In this document: piece by piece, positions 58,501-64,000 of the stretch
How the letters are laid out: every line of letters begins with the position of its first letter
Position numbering within the stretch: the first letter of the stretch is position 1
Translations under genes and position numbers: made by a program
Assembly (NCBI GenBank): GCA_963682025.1
Contig: OY821519.1
Coordinates: forward strand, 112,581,764 to 112,645,763
Direction of reading: 5' to 3'
DNA: 64,000 nt
Source of the DNA: Cordilura impudica
Taxonomy: Eukaryota > Arthropoda > Insecta > Diptera > Scathophagidae
Notes under the pieces: model-generated
What the model saw: only the letters and a program-made list of their open reading frames with translations
What the model was told of the DNA's origin: nothing
Databases searched by the model: none

Positions 58501-61500
58501 GTACTCCAGATATATGGCATTTTATATTTACTTTGTATGACAGGTGCCACGTCTATTGGTCCGATACTGCCCATTTTGCATCTGACTACTTACATTAATA
58601 ATAGGTGACATCAGAAAATTTTGAAAAGCTCTCTCTATCACAGTACTCGAGATACATAATATTGAACTATTACTTGTATGGGAGGTACCACGCCCACTTA
58701 TTCGATCCCGCCCATTTCAGGCGTAGCTACCTATAATAACAATGGGTGACCTCACACAAATTTGCAAAGCTCTCCCTATCATAGTACTCAATATATTAAA
58801 AATTTACTCTGTGTGGGAGGTGCCACGCCCACCAAAAACTTTTAAAAAATTATAGCCTATAGCACTTCCCATATCCGCAGTAAGACTCTGTGAAAATTTC
58901 AGGAAGATCAGATGGGTAGTTACGAAGATTACCTCCTACAAACAAACAAACAAACAAAGAAACAAACAAACAAACACACATTACCTCTTTATTATATTAG
59001 TATACATAGATATAGATATATATAGAAATACCCAAAGTCATTTGGGTGCGAGAAGATAGTTAGTGGTATATTCTCTCGAAAAGAAGTGAAAAAGGTGATT
59101 TCTAAAGTTTCATATTATACTAGCAGATCTGGACAAAAGTTGTCTTGCCATAGATTTGATGCGTAAATAAATAGTTTTTTGCATGCATATTTAGTGGAGT
59201 CAACATAGCTTTACTCTTTGCGGGAGGTTCAACGCTTAGCAATCCCTTTCAGCCCCTTTTTGAATCGACTACGCATTATAATTATTAATAAAGAAAATCT
59301 CTAGACTCTCACTATCATAATACTTTAGATATAGCATGATATATATAGGTGCCACGCCTTTCATCAATAATTAACCCGTCTCCTCATGTCAATAATATAT
59401 CCACCCGCGCAAAGTCAAAAAATCTCACCAATATTGTATTTAAGATGCATGATGATAAGTATTTTCTAACCTGATCCCATTCTTATATATACTTTAGACG
59501 GTCTAGGTCGATTTTAACTTTCTCAATGGACTTGATATATAATTAAAGAAATCTTAAAAATGTTATTTACCGTCATTGTCTTAGACGGCATAATACACAA
59601 ATCATTTTAGGCGAATACAAAAATACGAAAACCTTATTCAATCTTTTAACGCAAACTTACTTTATGTCCACCGTTATTCATATGCAAAATATTTGTAGTA
59701 AAAGGACTATATAAACTGCAACGGCATGTTCATTTAAGCATTCAGTACTTGTAGGAAATTTTGCATGTTTTTTTTTTCTTTCTTTTACCCATCATAACTG
59801 TTTGTGTTGTATCAAATAAAAATATAAGAATATTATTAGATTGGGTTATATACACCATTGCAAAAATCAACAATAGACCGAATGAAAGAAGATTAAATTT
59901 CTAAAAATAGAACATGTTTGTTCTATGAGAATGGCGTCATCCGCTTAACTACAATTTAAAAGCTATGTGCCAAGTCGAATTAATCTTTTTATATAACTTC
60001 TTGGTATCTTCATATGTATAAGTATTAGGGTGGCCCTTCATTATATGGAGGGCAAAAAGTGTTCAAACTCTCGGTCGCACTTCCCAGAAATATGCGAATA
60101 GCAAAAAAACTGAGAAAAACAAAATTTTGGGCCAATCAAAAAACATTTAGAGGTGCCACAACGCGATTGAAAATTTCAAGTGTTTCAAAAGTTTCATTTT
60201 TCCGACAAATTGTTATAAATAGGTAATTCGAAATAAGTATTAATTATCTTTTCACAAACCCATAAAACTGTACCTATAACTATTCAGATATGAAGTATTG
60301 TTTTATTACCACGTTGTTAACCTATTGCTCATTAAGACCGAAAATGGGAAATTTTTTTGATAAAATTTATTTTTCAAGTTTTAAAAAATATTCTTAAACA
60401 AAATTTAAAAAAAGGGATCTGGCACTTTAAGGTTTTGTTAAATACATGCTAGAGATAAACTATGTGTATATGTAAGTAAATCCCTATTCCAGAATTTTTT
60501 TTGACATCGATTTTATTTTTGCGGATTTCGGGATTTTTGTTAAATATTCTGTAAATGTACTCTTTCTAAATACTTTGTATCAAAAATTCAGCACTTTTCT
60601 ACTTTTAAGTGTTATGTTTTATCTTAGTAACCTAGGGTTCCGGAAAAAGATAATATGACCCCATTAACCCATTTAGAATTGTGACCCCAAGCTACTAACA
60701 GACAATTTATTCAAAAAAGTCAAAAATTTTGTAAGTGCTGTCGAATTTTTAGATGCGACCAAATGTGTAGAACTTCCGTCCCTAAAAATTGGAATAAATC
60801 CGACAACGTCAACATATTATGTGCCAAGGCCAGCTTTGGATTTTAATATATTGTTAAATAAAAATTACCAAAAACGAGTTTTTCTATTAAACTCGATGAA
60901 ACCACTTTTTAGAATTTAAGAAAAATAATTGGCGGTAGGAAATATCACCCAAAGTAAAATAGCCCAAAAAAAATGAAAAATCGCCCAAAAAATCCCATAA
61001 AAAATTGGGTTAAATTTCATATGAAAAAACACCGAAATTTATTGGGTTTTATTCATTATTTTTGGGTTTAATTTCGTTTAATAAAATTGGGTAATTTTTC
61101 ATTACGAAAAATCACCAAAAAATAACATATGAAAAATGGACCAAAATTGTTCCATTTGGAGTTTTCAAACAACTGTTGGTAATTCACGTTGATTACTTTG
61201 ATGAAAAGGTAAGTACTGTTTATCCATAAATGGGAAGGATTAGTTTTGTTTGGTTGTAAATACTTTGGACCTAAAACATATGTACAGAAACAAACTGAAA
61301 ATGAAAAATTTGTAAAAACAATCGAGCGATTTCTGGACAAAATTAAAAATTTTTCGGAGAAAAAGCGCATAAAGAAATTTGCGGCGCTTTGGACAATATT
61401 TAAAAATTTTCGGGGAAAAAGCGTATAAAGAAATTTAAAAACAGAAACTAAAATGAAAAATTTTTACGATTTTTGTAAAAATTTTTCGCCTGCGGTACTT

Positions 61501-62930
61501 TGGTCAAAAGCAAAAACTAAAAGTATAAAATTTTGACAAAAATTCGCACGATTCTCATTCTCCGCAATAGAAACAAAGTGAATCAATATATCTTAGAAAC
61601 AAAGTGAATCAATACATCTTACAAATAACTTTAAAAACGCTAATTGTTTTTTCCCAACAGTTATTTCCCTTCATATATGTTTTAATGGATAAAAAACCAT
61701 AAAGTGTTACGACCATCTATTCAATTACATAAATAATAATATATTTAATTTGGAGGTATAGAGTTTCATGACCGACTTTGAAACTGCATTGCAAAGTTCT
61801 TTAAAAAAAAATTCATAACGCAAAACTACAGCAACTGTAGCTGGTTTCATTTCTACTAAGCAATTAGGCGTAATCTCCCAATACAGTATTGTTGCATTAC
61901 CGTCATTTGAAATACTGCAATGAGTGCGTCATTACTGTCGTGCAGCTGCTGAAGAAGCAATGGATGTTTTCATTTGAAAATAAAGAACATTTTTCATAAT
62001 TTGGGTGATTTTTCTTTTATTTTGGGCAAAAAGTCGTTTTTCATATTTGGGTGATTTTTCTTTTCTTTTTTTGTGTTGTTTTTCCTTTTTTTTGGGCGAA
62101 ATTTCGTATTTTCTTTTGGGTGATTTTTAATTTTTTGGCAATATTTCATTTGGGCAATTTTTCAATTTCACTTTTTGGGGGATTTTTCTTTGGGCAATAT
62201 TTCCTACCGCCACAATAACTTGGTTAATTTTTATTTCTTTAACCCTTCAGTGCTCCTGGGGGTCAAAATAATCCATTGTGATATATCTATGGTGCAATTA
62301 TATACTTATTCCTCGCGAATATAAATTAAAACAACTTTTAACCAATTTTTTTATAAAATTATTTTATCTATAATTTCCTAAATAAAATTAGAAGACCCAC
62401 AAATGACCCAAAGCTAATAAAAGACAATTGATTAAAAAGAATATGATATATAAAATTATTTTCGTAAAATCTGAAAAATCCATATTTTCCCCATATAAAA
62501 ACACTTGAAATTTTCAATCGCTAAATGTTTTTGGATTGGCCCAAAACTTTTTTTTTTTTTTTTTTGCTATTCGCATTTATGTAGGGGGTGCGACCGAAAT
62601 TTTGATCACTTTTTTATTAAGGACCACCCTAATGTAAATGTGTTTGTTTTATTCCTAGAAAAAACTATACCGAGTATGAATGGATGAATACCATTAATTC
62701 TTTTTAAAAATATATCCTTTTATCCATTTTATTCTGGGAATTTTTTAGTCATTAACATTTATTTATTTCTGTCAAATAAACAGGAATCCAAAACATATGA
62801 AAACGTCATCCAATCCAACACTGGCAGCAGTCAACCTTTACAACAAAGCCAAGCACCCACAATTGTAAGGCCATTTCATGCGAAAGACTATACCTTTTTG
62901 GATATTGAATTAAAATGTGGATTTTTACAG
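42443..62930 (+). CDS. SCYL2: SCYL2 ortholog (CG1951-like), 5' part of spliced gene
   Basis: Five exons (42443-43100, 52958-53508, 53639-53764, 53902-54000, 62784-62930) join in frame with GT..AG introns. The product matches SCYL2, a SCY1-family pseudokinase that binds clathrin and AP2 and acts in coated-vesicle traffic between trans-Golgi and endosomes. The segment from MFSKFKS aligns with the human start MLNKLKS and covers the kinase N-lobe. The glycine loop is degenerate (GKQVACSGPELAWK), as in SCYL2. Upstream is a fly-type low-complexity extension of ~350 residues. The rest of the kinase-like domain and the HEAT repeats must lie beyond 64 kb. The nearest relative SCYL1 fits less well (no FATEPIFASLANIL-like block). 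Confidence 0.85.
43505..44765. repeat. GTAC-rich minisatellite in SCYL2 intron 1, left part
   Basis: Degenerate tandem array of AAGAAAAGGTACTTTTTT-type units, period about 17-20 bp; near-perfect 17-bp units AGGATAAGGTACTTTTT occur at 43618-43700. It continues at 49505-49860 on the other side of S3, so S3 inserted into it. Confidence 0.85.
45565..45613. repeat. (TAA)n microsatellite
   Basis: About 15 TAA units inside the left arm of S3, where S1 has a shorter TATTATTATTATA-type tract at the mirrored place. Confidence 0.9.
45680..46412 (+). mobile_element. mini-me-like family A copy 9
   Basis: Head TTATACCCTGCCCTGTGCTG (slightly deleted), (GTCC) at 45790-45815, end with perfect palindrome GTCGGTCTAGACCGAC partly changed (CTCGGTCTAGACCGACTAT) and TTTTCTTACTTGTT. 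Sits in the left arm of S3. Confidence 0.85.
46555..47640 (+). pseudogene. S3 transposase remnant
   Basis: Starts abruptly at EGNQLKCLTDDSPEGLHDYR, equivalent to about residue 62 of the S1 protein, directly after the inverted 3'-end sequence. It continues ATTSCHLG, FVEEMCSGLLNLRTHDFL, HLKHDTVAVYEHQKI, VYYVSDVVRQHFKNK (SDG changed to SDV), then a deletion of the HGKG block, and ITIDGTAQNHAFIPL. Several frameshifts. Inactive. Confidence 0.75.
47713..48516 (-). mobile_element. mini-me-like family A copy 11
   Basis: Starts AACAAGTAAGAAAATTATAG, TCGGTCTAGACCGACC; GGAC microsatellite at 48353-48385; ends ACCACATGGTGGTATAGGG. Lies in the right arm of S3 at the mirror-image position of copy 9 (both at the AATTAAGTATA site). 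Confidence 0.85.
48517..48690. other. Unique insert in the right arm of S3
   Basis: About 170 bp (GGGAACGATTCCCAC ... CAACCAAAAGATAT) with no counterpart in the left arm or in S1; it replaces about 60 bp of arm sequence. Not recognised. Confidence 0.5.
49500..49862. repeat. GTAC-rich minisatellite, right part
   Basis: Same unit (AAGAAAACGTACTTTTCAAG, TTTTTAAGAAAATGTACTTT) as 43505-44765, separated from it by the S3 insertion. Both sides join through a (TA)n tract. Confidence 0.8.
50120..51870. mobile_element. Foldback-like element with GCATGCC subrepeat TIRs
   Basis: The left arm (about 50140-50235: GGGAAAATGCATGCCAAATT, then GAAAATGCCTGCTATGTC, TATAGGAAATGCATGCC) is the inverted counterpart of about 51765-51862. 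Each arm has three imperfect AAATGCATGCCAAATT units. The interior is AT-rich, non-coding, and holds mini-me copy 12. Outer ends are not precisely placed. Confidence 0.65.
50480..51161 (+). mobile_element. mini-me-like family A copy 12
   Basis: Head TTATACCCTATACCACTATG; (GTCY) tract 50617-50645; a short deletion after it. The end is shortened: GGTATAGGGTAGCTTACTTG, lacking the terminal palindrome. Confidence 0.85.
51871..52957. other. 3' end of SCYL2 intron 1
   Basis: AT-rich. It contains an unassigned block around 52100-52530 with no recognisable protein or TIR. It ends in a long T-rich tract before the acceptor at 52957. Confidence 0.4.
52958..53508 (+). CDS. SCYL2: SCYL2 exon with start of pseudokinase domain
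   Basis: Acceptor TTTCATTCTAG at 52957, donor AAA|GTAAGT at 53509. The first two thirds are Gly/Ser/Asn-rich (GVFVGGLGGSNIYSNN, GPRRQGSFTNVF). Then MFSKFKSVNTTPVSQQ and NPIKQYFDIGKQVACSGPEL followed by AWKIYEG, the conserved start of SCYL2. Internal Met at 53345 matches the usual vertebrate start, so a shorter isoform is possible. The MVLYLFFFF start upstream of 52958 is intron. Confidence 0.9.
53639..53764 (+). CDS. SCYL2: SCYL2 exon, kinase N-lobe
   Basis: 42 codons, phase 0 at both ends, acceptor ATTTCAAG, donor GTGAGT. Encodes ECSIFVFEKKVAEKLHK (the VAVFVFDKK strand of SCYL2) and KETITEILKCSVKNLERFRH, the RLRHP-equivalent helix. Introns on either side are 130 and 137 bp. Confidence 0.95.
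53902..54000 (+). CDS. SCYL2: SCYL2 exon, FATEPIFASLAN block
   Basis: 33 codons, phase 0, acceptor CACTTAAAG, donor GTAAGC. Encodes MLQILHTVEESPDTLAFATE then PIFASLANILAFH, nearly identical in pattern to human SCYL2 (HPLEESRDCLAFCTEPVFASLAN). The following intron is 8.78 kb. Confidence 0.95.
54001..54393. other. Start of SCYL2 intron 4, no other feature
   Basis: AT-rich intronic sequence from the donor to the mini-me pair; nothing else recognised. Confidence 0.5.
54394..55027 (-). mobile_element. mini-me-like family A copy 13 (5' truncated)
   Basis: Begins within the body at GGCTGCAGATATGAAAAAAT after a T-run (terminal palindrome missing); GGAC-like tract at 54866-54893; ends ATCCACATAGTGGTATAAGG. 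It is joined head-to-head with copy 14. Confidence 0.8.
55028..55829 (+). mobile_element. mini-me-like family A copy 14
   Basis: The head is disrupted: TGTGCTGCTGTGCTGTTTG and a repeat of CTTTGTGCTGCTGTTT (local duplication). (GTCY) tract near 55167, end GGGTATCGTATAGTCGCTCT, AGACCGACTAAAATGTTCTT then ACTTGTTTT. Confidence 0.8.
55955..56085 (-). pseudogene. Helitron helicase C-terminal remnant, copy 1
   Basis: The minus strand of ...CATTCGGTAAAAAAATTC... reads, with shifts, HGRLHVVFS, PNEKQK/TENIVYQQAF. It is homologous to the clearer copy at 57617-57740, which has CSRVGTPKN. Confidence 0.5.
56140..56430. repeat. TTTTTGGCGATTTTTGTT tandem array
   Basis: Simple array of about 18-bp units (TTTTTGTTTTTGGCGATT). 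A shorter one is at 57790-57920 and reverse-complement relatives are at 7395-7520. Confidence 0.8.
56430..57173 (-). repeat. Helitron-derived tandem units, left block
   Basis: About five imperfect units built around CGACTACTCAGATTGATGAT, ATTTTTTTGTATAGG and GTGCCACGCCTACAAATC. Units at 56430-56540 and 56550-56665 are almost identical. It ends AGTAAGACTCTGTCAAAATT and AGCAAAAGAGATTCATGC before the CTAG at 57174. Confidence 0.65.
57174..57595 (-). mobile_element. 422-bp non-autonomous Helitron
   Basis: The minus strand starts TCTATACTAGCATAATAAAG at 57595 and ends with the hairpin GGTGTAGCGAAGCACACC then GGGTTACATCTAG at 57174, followed by T. It contains one GTGCAACGCCCACTA-type unit and AGTAAGACTCTGTGAGAT. 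Both ends fit Helitron rules (5' TC, 3' hairpin and CTRR). Confidence 0.65.
57617..57740 (-). pseudogene. Helitron helicase C-terminal remnant, copy 2
   Basis: Minus strand: HGQLHVPCSRVGTPKNLIIV then VPNEKTKNIVYQHQQALK. This is the C-terminal YVACSRVG...KNVVY segment of Helitron PIF1-type helicase (the SRVG arginine region). Only ~40 residues remain, followed by Helitron terminal sequence. Confidence 0.75.
57930..59010 (-). repeat. Tandem array of ~115-142-bp Helitron-derived units
   Basis: The motif GGAGGTGCCACGCCCACT or a variant recurs at 58006, 58147, 58262, 58402, 58544, 58686 and 58819 (spacings 141, 115, 140, 142, 142, 133). Each unit also has TTTTTTGTTCGACTACTCAC and TACTCCAGATATATGAT. 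It ends (right) with AGTAAGACTCTGTGAAAATT, (CAAA)n and CCTCTTTATTATATTAGTAT, a Helitron 5' end read on the minus strand. Confidence 0.75.
59011..60027. other. Mostly unassigned; eroded array unit
   Basis: 59180-59480 contains one more, very diverged unit of the preceding array (GGGAGGTTCAACGCTTAGC; AGGTGCCACGCCTTTC). The remainder has no recognisable feature. Confidence 0.4.
60028..62629. mobile_element. F: 2.6-kb element with GGGTGGCC TIRs
   Basis: Left GGGTGGCCCTTCATTATATG ... CTCGGTCGCACTTCCC ... ATGCGAATAGC is inverted on the right (GCTATTCGCATTTATG, GGGGTGCGACCGAAATTTTG, AAGGACCACCC). TA lies on both sides. No coding region is visible. The internal part is interrupted by another element at 60931-62211. 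Internal sequence recurs at 23985-24450. Confidence 0.7.
60931..62211. mobile_element. 1.28-kb foldback-like element with GGCGGTAGGAAATAT ends
   Basis: Left GGCGGTAGGAAATATCACCC and right GGGCAATATTTCCTACCGCC are inverted copies. For about 220 bp inward both sides consist of irregular CCCAAAAAAT/GGGTGATTTTT subrepeats in opposite orientation. Flanks AAAATAATT and ACAATAACT match at 7 of 9 positions, a possible 9-bp duplication as in MULEs. No transposase. Confidence 0.65.
62784..62930 (+). CDS. SCYL2: SCYL2 exon, last recognised in window
   Basis: 49 codons, phase 0, acceptor AATAAACAG, donor CAG|GTAAGT. Encodes ESKTYENVIQSNTGSSQPLQ, a variable loop, then DYTFLDIELKCGFLQ, matching human KDYKLYDVETKYGLLQV. 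The next exon is not visible before 64 kb. Confidence 0.95.
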
Positions 62931-64000
62931 GTAAGTTAAATAAACAAACAAAAATAAAATTATACATGTTAACCATTGTAAAAGAATATAAACACACAGA
63001 TAACCGATTCTTTATGGATGCCAAATTTGTTACCAATCGAATTTTTGTTAGTCATATAAAATATCACATTATTCTGTTCTGATTACTGGAATTCAGATTT
63101 TATTTCTTGATTATTGCAACCATTTATTACGCTAAGCTACTTAAAATGTGCAGCAAATACAATAAATATAAAGACACTAAAACGGAATAATTAAAGTATC
63201 TACAACAATACAATTAGTTTCATTTACCAATCAAAGTACAAATTACTAAACTAATTTAATTAAGGCAACCTAACTAATTCAAGAATAAAGTGCTTCAGTC
63301 CAAAATATTGAGGATTTCAACTACTATTCCTATCCTAACAACATATTTGAAATGGAAAATGATGCAGCAAGTATTGTAACAATTAATATAAAAAAGTATA
63401 TAAAAGTATATAATATAAAAGTGCTAAGTTCTCGATTGCAATATTGCAGTTAAGCAATACAAGGCTATAGTGTCACAAATATTTTATGAGGTCGTATGTA
63501 ACTTGGTTAACACCTTGTGGTCAACATAACCAGGTGTGTGCAGATATTTATTAACCACAATGTTCTACGCACGAATAATATGAAATTCTTTGTGTTAGAT
63601 GAGGCATATAAACAGCTCCAAGATATGTTCAATAGGCAGACCCAATCTTAGATGTATTCAAGATGCTTACCACTGTTTTTTTTTTTTTTTTTTTTTTTTG
63701 ATAGAACTACATGCCATTTGCTGGCATGACCTGATAATATTCTAGTAAAAAAAATAAGTATTCACTTTGGAAGATAGTGATAGTGATTTAAAATTATTTT
63801 CTGTGTATCAAGATGCTACAACAAAATTGACCGAGCAGATGAATATAAGATTGGGTAAGTAATGTCCTGATATTTGTACTACGATATCTATTCTTTTAGA
63901 AATGTTTTCAGGCAATATGTGCGGATACGGTATACTGACTGATGAAAGTGTAGCATATATTAATACAAGGATAAAAATTTTTTATCATAAAATATATTGT
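62931..64000. other. SCYL2 intron 5 start, no exon found
   Basis: AT-rich intronic sequence after the donor at 62931. No next SCYL2 exon, repeat family or RNA gene was recognised up to the window end. Confidence 0.5.

Overview
The window is eukaryotic DNA from an insect, most likely a higher (brachyceran, probably calyptrate) fly. It is strongly AT-rich, has spliceosomal introns, and is packed with dipteran transposable elements. Only one host gene is convincingly present: the 5' part of SCYL2 (Drosophila CG1951, a SCY1-like pseudokinase of clathrin-coated vesicles) on the + strand from about 42.4 kb to 62.9 kb. Five coding exons can be joined with consistent splice sites and phases. The gene continues beyond the last recognised exon (62784-62930). 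It has two short introns (130 and 137 bp) and two very large ones (9.9 kb and 8.8 kb), and the large ones are built almost entirely of transposons.

Layout. 0-9 kb: LTR fragment, GTCY-bearing 'mini-me/DINE-like' repeats, a 751-bp MITE, a 2.8-kb DNA transposon with ~590-bp terminal inverted repeats (S1, possibly Sola-like) with one premature stop, a mariner-like tail and a minus-strand CsRn1-type Ty3/gypsy remnant. 9-24 kb: Helitron-like ends, more mini-me copies, a 0.9-kb foldback, a decayed piggyBac and a LINE reverse-transcriptase fragment. 24.5-26.3 kb: an internally deleted Helitron with both ends visible. 26.8-29.1 kb: a minus-strand jockey-type LINE carrying two insertions, one of them a 759-bp hairpin with a pair of hammerhead-ribozyme motifs. 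30-41 kb: a Helitron-like repeat containing a Harbinger-type MITE, an insect transposon-associated gene with an intron, a Tigger/pogo element, a foldback with a FLYWCH zinc-finger fragment, an internally deleted irritans-type mariner, and a second S-type element (S2).

42.4-64 kb: SCYL2. Intron 1 holds a GTAC-rich minisatellite of about 17-20 bp period split by a third S-type element (S3). S3 has been remodelled into a giant foldback and carries two mini-me copies at the mirrored site. The intron also holds a foldback with subrepeat TIRs. Intron 4 holds a head-to-head mini-me pair, Helitron-derived arrays of ~115-142-bp units with helicase C-terminal remnants, and a foldback nested in a larger TIR element. 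No tRNA, rRNA, CRISPR or bacterial features were seen.

All family assignments are by eye from motifs. Boundaries marked 'about' are estimates. Everything except SCYL2 appears to be mobile DNA or its debris, and every transposase or RT reading frame seen is broken or truncated.
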